Shown: positions 51,226 to 60,910 of the stretch, piece after piece
Layout of the letters: each line of letters opens with the position of its first letter
How positions within the stretch are numbered: position 1 is the first letter of the stretch
Source: Gemmatimonas sp.
GTDB lineage: Bacteria > Gemmatimonadota > Gemmatimonadetes > Gemmatimonadales > Gemmatimonadaceae
Direction: 5' to 3'
Assembly: GCA_013822425.1 (NCBI GenBank)
Contig: PNKL01000001.1
Span: 1-64,000 of the forward strand
DNA length: 64,000 nucleotides
Program-made: the position numbers and the translations under genes
The notes under the pieces: generated by a model
Databases searched by the model: none
What the model saw: the letters and a program-made list of their open reading frames with translations, nothing else
Told to the model about the DNA's origin: nothing

Positions 51226-52610
51226 AGTTTGCCGTCGTCACCCTTGGCTGCGACAAGAACACCGTCGACAGCGAGCGCTACGTGGCGGAGCTGCGCGCGC
51301 ACGGCGGCGAGCCGGTGGAAGCGCTCGTCGAGGCGGAGCTGATCGTCGTCAACACCTGCGGGTTCATTGACGCAGCCAAGAAGGAGTCGCTCGACGCCAT
51401 CATCGAGGCCGCGCAACGCAAAGGCGACGGCGCCTGCCAGACCGTGGTGGCCGTGGGGTGCATGGTGGAACGTCACAAGGCCGAGATGCAGGCTGCGCTC
51501 CCCGAGGTGGACCTCTTCCTCGGCGCGTCGGAGACCGACCGGCTGGCCGTGGAACTGCACGCGCGCGGCCTGATCGGGGACCCGGAGACGCTGCATCCCG
51601 GCGTGCGCCTGTACACGGGCGACACGCCATGGGTGCGGTACCTCAAGCTGAGCGAAGGGTGCGACCACGGCTGCGCCTTCTGTGCCATTCCGCTGATGCG
51701 CGGCCGGCACCGGTCGTTCGCGCTGGACGACATCGTCCGTGAGGCGCAGCTGCTGGAGATGCAGGGGGCGCGCGAGGTGAACCTCGTGGCGCAGGACCTG
51801 GCGCACTACGGGCGCGACCGGCGCGACGGCGTGCGGCTGCCGGAAGTCCTGCGCGCATTGGTGCGCGAGACCTCGATTCCGTGGATCCGCAACATGTACC
51901 TCTATTCGGCCGGCATCACGCCGCAGCTGCTGGAGGTCATTGCCAACGAGCCGCGCATCGTGCGCTACCTCGACATGCCCATCCAGCACGCCTCCGATGC
52001 CGTGCTCGAGCGCATGCGCCGACCGGAGCGGCAGAAGAGCATCCGTGAAAGAGTGGCGCGCTTCCGCGACGCCGTGCCGGGGGTGGCCATCCGCACCACG
52101 TGCATCGTCGGGTTCCCGGGTGAGACCGACGCCGACTTCGTCCAGCTGCTCGACTTCCTCACCGAGCTCGAGTTCGAGCGCGTGGGCATCTTCTCCTACT
52201 CGCCGCAGGAGGGGACGCGTGCGGCACAGATGGCAGACGATGTGCCGGACGGCGTGAAACGCGAACGGATGGAGCGCGTACAAGAACTCCAGCGGCACAT
52301 CACGGCGGGGCGCTACGAATCCCGCATCGGCGCGCGGGCGCCCCTGCTGGTGACGCATGCACCGGCCGAGGGGCGACTGTCCGGCGGCCGGCTGCCGTGG
52401 CAAGCCGATGACATCGACGGGCTGACGTGGCTCAACAGGGAAGTCCCGACTGGCTTCATGACTGAAGTCGAAGTGGTTGAGGTGGTGGATGACTACGACT
52501 TCCGCGCAAACCTCCTGGGAGTCACATCCAAGTGCGCGCCGCGCGAGGTGTACCGCGACGGCCGTGCCCTCCCCGTGATGCCGTCGAGCGTCGGGAGCTA
52601 CGGCCGCTGA
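51222..52610 (+). CDS. rimO: Ribosomal protein S12 methylthiotransferase RimO
   Basis: Radical-SAM methylthiotransferase of 462 residues that adds a methylthio group to an Asp of ribosomal protein S12. The N-terminal MTTase domain has the cluster cysteines in VTLGCDKN, VNTCGFID and AVGCMVERHK; the radical-SAM triad is C147, C151 and C154 (CDHGCAFCAIP); a C-terminal TRAM domain follows. VTLGCDKNTVDSE and FCAIPLMRGRHRS favour RimO over MiaB. It starts at GTG 51222 inside the yajQ stop and shares one base with the ATG of the following gene. Confidence 0.95.
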   Translation: MKFAVVTLGCDKNTVDSERYVAELRAHGGEPVEALVEAELIVVNTCGFIDAAKKESLDAIIEAAQRKGDGACQTVVAVGCMVERHKAEMQAALPEVDLFLGASETDRLAVELHARGLIGDPETLHPGVRLYTGDTPWVRYLKLSEGCDHGCAFCAIPLMRGRHRSFALDDIVREAQLLEMQGAREVNLVAQDLAHYGRDRRDGVRLPEVLRALVRETSIPWIRNMYLYSAGITPQLLEVIANEPRIVRYLDMPIQHASDAVLERMRRPERQKSIRERVARFRDAVPGVAIRTTCIVGFPGETDADFVQLLDFLTELEFERVGIFSYSPQEGTRAAQMADDVPDGVKRERMERVQELQRHITAGRYESRIGARAPLLVTHAPAEGRLSGGRLPWQADDIDGLTWLNREVPTGFMTEVEVVEVVDDYDFRANLLGVTSKCAPREVYRDGRALPVMPSSVGSYGR

Positions 52611-53980
52611 TGTGGCGCCGGATGGCGGCCGCGGCCGCGCTCGTGCTCATCGGTGCCTGCGTCACGACGCGGCTCGGCGTTCCCGTGGAGGAGCCCATTC
52701 GCGTCGTCGGCCTGCCGCCCGCCAAGTCCGACACCGTACCGGTCCCGGCGGCGCGACCGGAGGAGATGCCGCGGGACAAGGCGCCGGAGTTCCGCCGGGA
52801 GGGCGATCGCGACGTTCGCGTCGCACTCGCCACCGCGGTGGAGTTTCCGGGTATCGCCGCCACGGGCGCTTGGCGACTGTTCGATGACCGCGAGAGCGTG
52901 CTGGTGCGCGGCCGCCCAGGGGAGGGATGGACGCTGGAGCAGAGCGATCGCCAGCTGCGTGCGGTCCGCACCGACGGATTTGCGACGGCGTGGCGTCCCG
53001 CGCCGCTCGTGCTGCGCGCCGACCGCGCCGATGACCTCGTGCTATTCGGCGGCAAGCGCTACCGCGGCGTGCTGCGCTTGCACGCGGCCGACGATGGCGT
53101 GCGCGTCATGGTGGTGAACGTGCTGGGCGTGGAGCAGTATCTGCGTGGCGTCGTACCACTCGAGATTGGCGGACGCACGGCGGCGGAGGCCGCGGCCGTG
53201 GAGGCGCAGACCGTGGCGGCGCGCTCGTACACGTACGTGCGCCTTGCCGCAGCCGGCGGGCGCGCGGCGCGCCACGCCAATTACGACCTTGTGGCCGGCA
53301 CGTCGGACCAGGTGTACGGCGGGGTGGACGCTGAACGTGCATTCGGCGACGCGGCCGTCGCGCGCACCGCCGGGCTCGTGCTCAAGTACGGCGGACGCAC
53401 GGTGGACGCGCCGTACTCGGCGTCCTGCGGCGGCGAGACCGCGAGCGCCGACGAGGTCTGGCGTACCGGTGCCCAAGCCTACCTGCGGCGCGTGAGCGAC
53501 CGCATTCCCGGCACCCAGCGCTACTACTGCGATCCGGCGCCGCGCTTCGCCTGGACGCGCACCCTCGAATCGGCCGAGCTCGACGCCGCGCTGCACCAGT
53601 ACCTGCGCACCTACGTGAGCGTCCCCGCGGCCGGGCCCGGCCATGCCACGAGCGTGACGGTCGACGCGCGGACACCCACGGGGCGCGTCGGGGTCATGCG
53701 AATCGAGACGGAGACGGGCCGCTACACCCTGCGCGGCAACGACGTGCGCTACGTGCTGCGGCCGCCCGGTGGCGAGATCCTGAACAGCACCTATTTTTCG
53801 CTCGAACCTGAGAACGGCCCGGGCGGCACCCTGCGTCGGCTCGTCATTCGCGGCAATGGATGGGGGCACGGCATCGGCATGTGCCAGTGGGGAGCGATCG
53901 GCCGCGCGCGCGCCGGGCAGGATTTCCGCACGATTCTGCGCACCTACTACCCGGGCACCGACGTCGGTCCAGCCAGTTGA
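52610..53980 (+). CDS. SpoIID/LytB-domain lipoprotein
   Basis: A 456-residue lipoprotein (LVLIGAC lipobox) whose C-terminal ~300 residues form the SpoIID domain: YRGVLRLHAADDGVRVMVVN, VLGVEQYLRGVVPLEIGG, AVEAQTVAARSYTYVRLAAA, YSASCGGETASADEVW and RGNGWGHGIGMCQWGAIGRA. SpoIID proteins are peptidoglycan lytic transglycosylases that act on denuded glycan; outside spore formers the family is widespread and acts in envelope remodelling or amidase activation. TGATG overlap with rimO, then eight bases to the DUF4105 gene, so it belongs to the same transcript. Confidence 0.9.
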   Translation: MWRRMAAAAALVLIGACVTTRLGVPVEEPIRVVGLPPAKSDTVPVPAARPEEMPRDKAPEFRREGDRDVRVALATAVEFPGIAATGAWRLFDDRESVLVRGRPGEGWTLEQSDRQLRAVRTDGFATAWRPAPLVLRADRADDLVLFGGKRYRGVLRLHAADDGVRVMVVNVLGVEQYLRGVVPLEIGGRTAAEAAAVEAQTVAARSYTYVRLAAAGGRAARHANYDLVAGTSDQVYGGVDAERAFGDAAVARTAGLVLKYGGRTVDAPYSASCGGETASADEVWRTGAQAYLRRVSDRIPGTQRYYCDPAPRFAWTRTLESAELDAALHQYLRTYVSVPAAGPGHATSVTVDARTPTGRVGVMRIETETGRYTLRGNDVRYVLRPPGGEILNSTYFSLEPENGPGGTLRRLVIRGNGWGHGIGMCQWGAIGRARAGQDFRTILRTYYPGTDVGPAS

Positions 53981-53988
53981 TTTCGCCC

Positions 53989-55335
53989 ATGAGTTCGAGA
54001 CATCCATTGAACGCCACGCGCGCCGCTTTCGTCCCGCTTCTCGCCATCGCCTTGGCAGTGTCGTCGCACGCGCAGCCGTCGCACGCGCAGCCGTCGCACG
54101 CGCAGCCGTCGCCGGCGCCGCCGGCGGAGCGCCGCGACACGCTGGCCGCGCAGCGCCTGCAGGTATCACTGCTGACGTTCGGGCAGGGCGCGCCCGTCTT
54201 CGAGCGGTTCGGGCACAACGCCATCCGCATCGCCGATCCGATCACCGGACTCGACACCAGCTGGAACTGGGGAATGTTCTCGTTCGACGAGCCCAACTTC
54301 CTCGGTCGGTTTCTCAGCGGCACGTCGCGCTACTGGGTGCAGGCTTTCGAGACGGTGCCGCTGCTCGCGTACTATCAGGAGAACGACCGCCATACGGTGG
54401 AGCAAGTGCTGAACCTCAGCGGCGCGCAGAAGCTGGCGTTGTTGCGGTTCGTGCGCTGGAACGAGCTCGAGGAGAACAAGTACTATCCGTACGACTATTT
54501 CCTGGACAACTGCTCCACCCGCGTGCGTGACGCGCTCGACCGCGTGCTCGGCGGCGCCCTCAAGCGCGCCTGGGCCGACTCGCTGAGCGCGCATTCGTTT
54601 CGCAGCGAGGCGCTGCGACTCACCGAAGGCACGCCTTTCAGCCGCCTGGGCATCGACATCGCGCTCGGACCGCCAGCCGACCGGCGCATGACGGCATGGG
54701 AAGAGATGTACGTCCCGATGCGCCTGCGCGACCGCATCCGCGGCATCATGGTGCCGGGTCCGGACGGCGTGCCCGTCTCGCTCGTCAAGAACGAGCGGGT
54801 GGTCTTCACTTCGATGCGCGACCCTGAATCTGCGGTGCCGATCGTCCTGCCCGGCCTGTACGTGGCCGTCGCGCTGGGCGCGCTCGCGCCGCTGGCGCTG
54901 TTCGGCGGCCTGGCCTTCCTGAGCGCGCTGCGCGGCCGCTGGCCGGGCGCGCAGCGGGCGTCGCGCCTCGTGCTTGCCGTGCTCGCCGCCGTGTGGTACG
55001 CGGGTACCGGCCTCATGGGCCTGGCCTTGGCCTTCATGGAGCTCTTCTCCACGCACGTCTTCTGGTACGGCAACTGGAACGTGCTCCTGCTCTCCCCGCT
55101 GGGGCTCGCGGCCGCGTGGTTCGTGCCGCGGGCGATCGTCGGCGGACGCGGTGCGCGCGTGGCGCGCTGGCTGAGTGGGTTCTGCGGAGCGAGCGCGCTC
55201 ATTGCGCTCGCGATCTCGATCTCCGGGGCCATCAGCCAGTCTACTGGGGCGGTGGTCATCGCGTTCGCGCCGGCAATGATGTACCTCGCCCTGCTGGTGC
55301 CCGCACTGACGCTCATCAGGCCGGACCGGAAGTGA
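53989..55335 (+). CDS. DUF4105 (Lnb-like) membrane protein
   Basis: A 448-residue protein with a signal peptide (FVPLLAIALAVSSHAQ), three tandem SHAQP repeats from a 15-base DNA repeat (about 54066-54110), then a DUF4105 domain: LLTFGQGAPVFERFGHNAIR, NWGMFSFDEPNFLGRFLSGT and YPYDYFLDNCSTRVRDALDR, with conserved His and Cys, followed by five membrane helices. DUF4105 includes Lnb, the lipoprotein N-acylation enzyme described in Bacteroides, so lipoprotein maturation is a plausible role. It lies beside the SpoIID lipoprotein and overlaps hyuA by GTGA. The function is inferred, not shown. Confidence 0.8.
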   Translation: MSSRHPLNATRAAFVPLLAIALAVSSHAQPSHAQPSHAQPSPAPPAERRDTLAAQRLQVSLLTFGQGAPVFERFGHNAIRIADPITGLDTSWNWGMFSFDEPNFLGRFLSGTSRYWVQAFETVPLLAYYQENDRHTVEQVLNLSGAQKLALLRFVRWNELEENKYYPYDYFLDNCSTRVRDALDRVLGGALKRAWADSLSAHSFRSEALRLTEGTPFSRLGIDIALGPPADRRMTAWEEMYVPMRLRDRIRGIMVPGPDGVPVSLVKNERVVFTSMRDPESAVPIVLPGLYVAVALGALAPLALFGGLAFLSALRGRWPGAQRASRLVLAVLAAVWYAGTGLMGLALAFMELFSTHVFWYGNWNVLLLSPLGLAAAWFVPRAIVGGRGARVARWLSGFCGASALIALAISISGAISQSTGAVVIAFAPAMMYLALLVPALTLIRPDRK

Positions 55336-57248
55336 CGCACGCCGTCGGCATAGACGTCGGCGGCACCTTCACCGACCTGGCCGCGATCACGGACGACGGG
55401 CGCGTGGTGGCTCGCAAGGTGCTCAGCACGCCCGCCGACCAGAGCGAGGGAGTCGCCGCCGCGCTCGACGCGTTTGCGGCGCCCGGCGCCATCGCGCGCA
55501 TCGCACACGGGACGACGGTGGTCACCAACCTCCTGCTCGAGCGGCGTGGAGCGCACGTGGTGCTCTGCGCCACCGAGGGGGCAACCGACCTCCTGGAACT
55601 CCGCCGACAGGACCGCGCCTCGCTGTATGACCTCTCGGCGCATCATCCCGAGCCGCTCGTGGCGCCCACGGACGTCGTGGCCGTGCGCGAACGCCGCGAA
55701 CCCGAGGGCGTTCGCCTCGCGCTCACTGACGCCGAAGTCGCGCGCGTCGTCGGCGAAGTGACGGCGCGCGCCCCGCAGGTGGTGGTGGTCGCGCTGTTGC
55801 ACGCCTACGCGGACGGCACGCACGAGTTGCGGCTCGCGAAGGCGCTGGCGGACGCGCTGCCCGGGATGGAGATCATCTGCGCCCATCAGGTGCTCCCGGA
55901 AATTCGCGAATACGAGCGAACGGCGACCGCCGTGGCCGAGGGCTACGCCCGGCCGGCAGTCGCCACGTACCTCGCGCGCCTCGGCACGGCCGTGGGGGCA
56001 CGCGGCCACCCGGCACCGAGCGTCATGACGTCGGGCGGCGGCATGCGCACCGCCGCTGAAGCAGCCCGTGCGGCGGCGTCGTTGGCCCTCTCCGGGCCGG
56101 CCGGCGGCGTGGTGGGCGCGGCCGCGGTGCTGCGCGCCGCCGGCTTTGACCGGGCGCTCACCATTGACATCGGCGGCACGAGCGCCGACGCGGGGCTCAT
56201 CCTCGACAGCGAGCCGCTCGTCGAGTCGGGCGGCGATGTCGCGGGCGTGCCGATTGCGCTGCCGCGCGTGCTTGTGGACACGGTCTCCGCAGGCGGTGGC
56301 TCCATCGGGTGGATGGACGACGGCGGCGCGCTGCGCGTGGGGCCGCGCAGCGCGGGCGCCGTGCCCGGTCCCGCCGCCTTCGGTCGCGGCGGTACGCAGC
56401 CCACGGTCACCGACGCGAATCTCGTCCTCGGCCGCATCGTGGCGCATCGCATGAGCGGCGGCGTCCGACTGGACGTGGAGGCCGCGCGCCGTGCTGTAGC
56501 GGCGCTGGGCGAACGCCTCGGGGCGCCGGTCGCGCGCACGGCCCAGGCGATGGTGGACATCGCCGACGCCGAGATGGCGCGCGCCCTGCGGCGCGTGAGC
56601 GTGGATCGCGGGGTAGATCCGCGGAGCTGCGTGCTGATGGGGTTCGGCGGCGGCGGGCCGCTCCACGCCTGCGCTCTCGCCGATCTCGTCGGCGCCGCGC
56701 GCGTGCTCGTGCCGCCGCACGCGGGGGTGCTCAGCGCCCTCGGCCTGGCCATGGCCCCTGAGCGTCGCGAAGCCGCCGCGAGCGTGATGGAGCACACCCC
56801 ACGGCTCGACGCGGCGCGCGTGCGCGTGCTGGCGGAGTCGCTGGCCGCGGAGGTGCAGGGCGCGGTGCGCGCGTGGACGGCGCGTACGCGCTACGTGGGG
56901 CAGGGCTACGAACTCGATGTGCCGTGCGGGCCGGGTGACGACGGTACGGCGATTGCAGCGCGCTTTGTCGAGCGACACCAGGTGCGCTACGGCTTCGTGC
57001 TCGACCGCGACGTGGAGGTGGTGTCCATGCGCCATACCGCGAGTTCGCAGGCAGAGACGGTGCGCTTCGCGCGGCAGGGTGCGCCCACGTGGAGCGCCAG
57101 CGATCTCGTGGACGACGGTTCGTCGTGCACCGCGGTGGTGCCGGGCGAGGCCGTGGTCACGCTGCCGGACGCCACGCTGTACGTCGCCCCGGGGTGGACG
57201 GCGCGCGCGCTGGCCATCGGCGGATGGCTCATGGAGCGTGCCTCATGA
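55332..57248 (+). CDS. hyuA: Hydantoinase/oxoprolinase family protein, A subunit
   Basis: ATP-dependent hydantoinase A/oxoprolinase-type enzyme of 638 residues. VGIDVGGTFTDLAAITDDGR and IAHGTTVVTNLLLERRGAHV are the actin-like ATP-binding start; SGPAGGVVGAAAVLRAAGFD and TIDIGGTSADAGLI form the second phosphate loop; DTVSAGGGSIGWMDDGG and MGFGGGGPLHACALADLVGA follow. It hydrolyses a cyclic amide (5-oxoproline or hydantoin-like) coupled to ATP. The start is GTG 55332 inside the DUF4105 stop codon. hyuB follows 22 bases downstream. Confidence 0.93.
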   Translation: MTHAVGIDVGGTFTDLAAITDDGRVVARKVLSTPADQSEGVAAALDAFAAPGAIARIAHGTTVVTNLLLERRGAHVVLCATEGATDLLELRRQDRASLYDLSAHHPEPLVAPTDVVAVRERREPEGVRLALTDAEVARVVGEVTARAPQVVVVALLHAYADGTHELRLAKALADALPGMEIICAHQVLPEIREYERTATAVAEGYARPAVATYLARLGTAVGARGHPAPSVMTSGGGMRTAAEAARAAASLALSGPAGGVVGAAAVLRAAGFDRALTIDIGGTSADAGLILDSEPLVESGGDVAGVPIALPRVLVDTVSAGGGSIGWMDDGGALRVGPRSAGAVPGPAAFGRGGTQPTVTDANLVLGRIVAHRMSGGVRLDVEAARRAVAALGERLGAPVARTAQAMVDIADAEMARALRRVSVDRGVDPRSCVLMGFGGGGPLHACALADLVGAARVLVPPHAGVLSALGLAMAPERREAAASVMEHTPRLDAARVRVLAESLAAEVQGAVRAWTARTRYVGQGYELDVPCGPGDDGTAIAARFVERHQVRYGFVLDRDVEVVSMRHTASSQAETVRFARQGAPTWSASDLVDDGSSCTAVVPGEAVVTLPDATLYVAPGWTARALAIGGWLMERAS

Positions 57249-57270
57249 CCGGCGGTCGAGTGGAGGCCCG

Positions 57271-58797
57271 ATGAGCGGCTTCGATCCGCTGGCCATTCGC
57301 GTCTTCGCGTCGAGCGTCGCGATGATCGCCGAGGAAATGGGTGCGGTGCTGACGCGCGGTTCGCTGTCGCCCAATATCCGCGAGCGGCGCGACGCCTCGT
57401 GCGCGCTCTTTGACGCCGATGGCCGCATGATCGCGCAGGCCGCACACATCCCCGTGCATTTGGGGGCGATGCCTGAGGCGGTGCGCGCCGTGCGCGATCG
57501 CGGCCCCGCCGCCGGCGATGTCTGGCTGCTCAACGATCCGTATCACGGCGGCTCGCACCTGCCCGACCTCACAATGGTCGAGGCAATCGCGGACGACGGA
57601 CGCATCGTGGGCTATGCGGCCGTGCGGGCCCATCACGCCGACGTCGGCGGCATGAGCCCCGGCTCGATGCCGTTCGGCGCCACGGAACTCGTGCAGGAAG
57701 GCATCGTGCTGCCGCCCGTGCGGCTCGTGGCCGGCGGCGTACTCGATGCGTCGCTGCTCGCGCTCGTGCTGGCCAACGTGCGCACGCCATCGGAGCGCCG
57801 CGGCGACCTCGCGGCGCAGCAGTCGGCCTGCCACGCGGGGGCGGCCGGGTGGCGCGCCCTGCGCGCGCGCGCCGGCGTCGCGCACGTCGAAGCCGGTGCG
57901 TCGGCCCTGCTCGACTACGCCGAGCGCCGCGCCGTCGCGCGCCTGCGCGAACTGGGCGACCTGGAAGCCGAGGCCGAGGATTTCCTGGAGGGTGACGGCG
58001 TGACCGACGATCTCGTGCCGGTGCGCGTGAAGCTGCGCGTGCACGACGGACGTCTCACGCTCGATTTCCTCGGCACCAGCCCGCGCGTGCGCGGCAACAT
58101 CAACTGTCCCGTGGCGGTGACGCGTGCCGCCGCCCTCTTCGTGCTCCGGTCACTGCTCGACGATGACGTGCCGACGAACGATGGGATCGCGAGGCCCATC
58201 GAGATCATTACGCCCGACGACTGCCTGATCGCCGCGCGCTGGCCGAGTGCCGTGGCCGCCGGGAACGTGGAGACGTCGCAGCGCATCACCGACCTCCTGT
58301 TCTCGGCCCTCGCCAACGCCGGCGTGGCCGCACCGGCGCAGGGGCAGGGGACGATGAACAACATCACCTTCGGCGGCGCCGGCTGGACGTTCTATGAGAC
58401 GCTGGGCGGCGGGCAGGGCGCGAGTGATCGCGGCCCCGGGCCGAGTGCGGTGCATGTGGGGATGAGCAACACCCGCAACACGCCCATCGAGGCGCTGGAG
58501 CAGGCATACCCCATTCGCATCGACGAGTACAGCGTGCGGCGAGGGTCGGGGGGCAGCGGCACGCACACTGGTGGCGACGGCGTGGTGCGGCGCTACCGCG
58601 TGCTCGAGCACTGTACGGTGACGCTGCTCTCCGAGCGCCGCGTGCGCGCGCCGCGCGGGTCGCACGGCGGCGGCGACGGTGCGCCGGGGCGCAACCTGCT
58701 CAATGGCGAGGCCCTGCCCGCGAAGTGCCGCCGGGACTTGCAGCCGGGCGACGTGCTGACCATCGAGACGCCGGGCGGCGGGGGATACGGCAATTGA
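57271..58797 (+). CDS. hyuB: Hydantoinase family protein, B subunit
   Basis: Partner subunit of 508 residues. [60 protein letters not shown] and [13 protein letters not shown] are the HyuB signatures (metal-site residues among the His/Asp). [20 protein letters not shown] and [19 protein letters not shown] lie later, and a Gly-rich end ([11 protein letters not shown]) closes the protein. It works with HyuA on the same substrate. ATG 57271 follows TGGAGGCC. Its spacer to the next gene holds the second CCTCAATC repeat. Confidence 0.93.
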   Translation: MSGFDPLAIRVFASSVAMIAEEMGAVLTRGSLSPNIRERRDASCALFDADGRMIAQAAHIPVHLGAMPEAVRAVRDRGPAAGDVWLLNDPYHGGSHLPDLTMVEAIADDGRIVGYAAVRAHHADVGGMSPGSMPFGATELVQEGIVLPPVRLVAGGVLDASLLALVLANVRTPSERRGDLAAQQSACHAGAAGWRALRARAGVAHVEAGASALLDYAERRAVARLRELGDLEAEAEDFLEGDGVTDDLVPVRVKLRVHDGRLTLDFLGTSPRVRGNINCPVAVTRAAALFVLRSLLDDDVPTNDGIARPIEIITPDDCLIAARWPSAVAAGNVETSQRITDLLFSALANAGVAAPAQGQGTMNNITFGGAGWTFYETLGGGQGASDRGPGPSAVHVGMSNTRNTPIEALEQAYPIRIDEYSVRRGSGGSGTHTGGDGVVRRYRVLEHCTVTLLSERRVRAPRGSHGGGDGAPGRNLLNGEALPAKCRRDLQPGDVLTIETPGGGGYGN

Positions 58798-58803
58798 GGA
58801 TGC

Positions 58804-58825
58804 GGAATCCGGATCGCGATTGAGG
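58804..58825. repeat. Interspersed CCTCAATC/ATCCGGATTCC repeat, copy 2
   Basis: GGAATCCGGATCGCGATTGA plus two bases is the reverse complement of 50678-50699 with one mismatch. Its centre ATCCGGAT is itself palindromic. It lies in the 40-base gap between hyuB and the M20 peptidase. Confidence 0.8.
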
Positions 58826-58837
58826 TAATATTCCGGA

Positions 58838-60313
58838 ATGAAGAAACTCACGCTCGGCCTCGTCGGTCTCGTCGTCGCGCTCGTTGTCGCGGTTGCCGGC
58901 AACACCGCCCGCCTGACCCGTGGCGCCGCGATTCCCGCGGTGGCGCCCGTCGTCGTCGCCGTGGACTCGGCGGGTGCCATTGCGCGCCTTGCGAGCGCCG
59001 TGCGGTTCCCCACGGTCTCCTACGAAGAGGGAACGCGGGTGCCGGACAGCGCGGCGTTCCGCGCGCTCCACGAGCACCTGCGCGTAGGCTTTCCGCTCGT
59101 GCATGAGCGCCTCACGCGCGAGACCATTGCCGGGCTTTCGCTGCTTTACACATGGCGCGGCGCCGACACGTCGCTCGCCCCCGTGGTCCTGATGGGGCAC
59201 TTCGATGTCGTCCCGGTAGTTCCGGGTACGGAATCGCACTGGACCCAGCCGCCGTTCGGTGGTGTGGTGGCCGATGATCACATCTGGGGGCGCGGCACTC
59301 TCGACGACAAGGTATCGGTGATGGCCGCGCTCGAGGGAGCCGAAGGGGCGCTGCGGGCAGGCTTCCAGCCGAAGCGCACCATCTACTTCGCGTTCGGGCA
59401 TGACGAGGAGGTGGGCGGGAGCGGCGCGCGCGCCCTCAAGGCGGCGTTGATCGCGCGAGGCATCAAGCCGCCGGCACTCGTCCTCGACGAGGGCGGGGCG
59501 ATCCTGCCAGGCGAGGTCGTGGGAGCCCGGGGGACTGTGGCGCTCGTGGGCGTCTCCGAGAAGGGCTTTCTCTCGCTGCAACTGAGCGTCAGAGCCGTAG
59601 GGGGCCACTCCTCCACACCGCCGCCGCATACGGCGATCGGCCGACTTGCTGCGGCGATCACGAGGCTCGAAGCGTCCCCGTTTCCGCTGGTGCTCGAAGG
59701 CCCGACCCTTGAGATGATGATGCGCCTGCGGGGCACGCTGCCGCTGGCGCAGCGGGTGGCGCTCAGCAATTTGTGGCTGTTCGAGCCATTGGTGATCAAG
59801 GGAATGGCCGCCAAGCCGGCCGGTGCGGCCGTGCTGCGGACGACCATTGCGGTGACCCTGGTGAGCGGCGGGGTGAAGGCGAACGTGCTGCCGATCGAGG
59901 CCAGCGCGACGGTGAATCTCCGCATAAGGCCCGGCGAGAGCATGGCCAGCGTGACAGCATACGTCGAGCGCACCATCGCAGATACCGGCGTGACCGTCAG
60001 GGCAGTGGGATTCCGCACCGAGCCGTCCCCGGTGAGCGACGCGAAGGGCCTCGGGTTCGCCGTGATCGAGAGATCGCTGCGCGAGGTCTACTCGGCGCCC
60101 GGGCTCGTCGTAACTCCCTACATGGGGACCGGGGGTACCGATGCGCGCATCTGGTCGAACATCTCCACGCAGACATTCCGGTTCCTTGCGGTGCCCATGC
60201 CGGCCGATGCACTCTCTCGCGCACACGGCTCGAATGAGCGCCTCAGCGTCGGTGGCTACCTCACCGCCGTGCGCTTCTACGATCGTTTGCTGAGGAACAC
60301 CGACGCGCTCTGA
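58838..60313 (+). CDS. Secreted M20-family metallopeptidase (carboxypeptidase S/PM20D1-like)
   Basis: A zinc aminoacylase/carboxypeptidase of 491 residues with an N-terminal signal/anchor ([20 protein letters not shown]). Metal ligands: H in [12 protein letters not shown], the bridging D in [10 protein letters not shown] residues in FGHDEEVGG (general base and ligand), and the later LDEGGAI and [13 protein letters not shown] blocks. The dimerisation domain starts at [16 protein letters not shown]. The arrangement matches yeast CPS1/human PM20D1-type M20 enzymes, which cleave or form N-acyl amino acids. It is preceded by the hyuAB pair and followed by decayed DNA. Confidence 0.92.
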   Translation: MKKLTLGLVGLVVALVVAVAGNTARLTRGAAIPAVAPVVVAVDSAGAIARLASAVRFPTVSYEEGTRVPDSAAFRALHEHLRVGFPLVHERLTRETIAGLSLLYTWRGADTSLAPVVLMGHFDVVPVVPGTESHWTQPPFGGVVADDHIWGRGTLDDKVSVMAALEGAEGALRAGFQPKRTIYFAFGHDEEVGGSGARALKAALIARGIKPPALVLDEGGAILPGEVVGARGTVALVGVSEKGFLSLQLSVRAVGGHSSTPPPHTAIGRLAAAITRLEASPFPLVLEGPTLEMMMRLRGTLPLAQRVALSNLWLFEPLVIKGMAAKPAGAAVLRTTIAVTLVSGGVKANVLPIEASATVNLRIRPGESMASVTAYVERTIADTGVTVRAVGFRTEPSPVSDAKGLGFAVIERSLREVYSAPGLVVTPYMGTGGTDARIWSNISTQTFRFLAVPMPADALSRAHGSNERLSVGGYLTAVRFYDRLLRNTDAL

Positions 60314-60910
60314 CCAGCGGGCCGTGTTCGTGCCGAGGTGTCAGTGCGCCGAATGCGCCGCGCTCGCCCGCTTCCTCGCCTCGGTCAGGTACCCGGGCGC
60401 GACGTCGAGCAGGTTGGCGATCTTGTGCAGCAGCATCGACAAGCTCCACCGACCTGCGTTGGCGGATGAACTGGCGCAGCGGGCCTATCATGACGTACGT
60501 CTGACGACCAACCCGCGCCGAGGGTCTCGGGCTACTTATGCGTCAGCGTCCGGACATAGGCGGCGACGGCCTGCACGTGCGGATCCGTCAGGTTCATCGG
60601 GCCGCCGCGCGCGCATCCGAAACTGGTGCGCGGGGTCCTTGATGTCAGTCTGTGGCCTCAGGTAATGCCGCAGTTCCAGGTAGGGTATTTCCCGCCATAC
60701 GCTAGCCTATTGCCTTACGAGCCAGAAACAACCAACTTTGTTCCATAAGAGAAGGATGTCGTCCCGGGCCCCAGCATCGTTCGCGCAGCGACACGATGTC
60801 GGCGACGACCGTCCACATGCGGAGCGGTAGGCAAGAGGGGTCGGCCGCCACTTGGCGTCCAGCCCCTCCCGTATCCCTGCCATGCCTCGGCGGCGGCGCG
60901 CCGAACCGGT
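60314..60910. other. 597-base spacer with gene debris
   Basis: No intact gene is visible. On the minus strand 60347-60450 reads SMLLHKIANLLDVAPGYLTE with a Lys/Ala-rich end, apparently the tail of an unknown protein, and 60532-60609 is a cytochrome c tail (listed separately). The rest (60610-60910) shows no family I recognise and contains short AT-rich patches. The stretch looks like the remains of one or more deleted genes. Confidence 0.45.
60532..60609 (-). pseudogene. C-terminal fragment of a c-type cytochrome
   Basis: The minus strand encodes PMNLTDPHVQAVAAYVRTLT plus HK and a stop (TAG, 60532-60534). This fits the end of a class I cytochrome c domain, where the axial Met region is followed by the last helix (hxAVAAYVRTL). 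The CxxCH heme site and upstream helices are absent, so only a scar of the gene remains. Confidence 0.5.
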
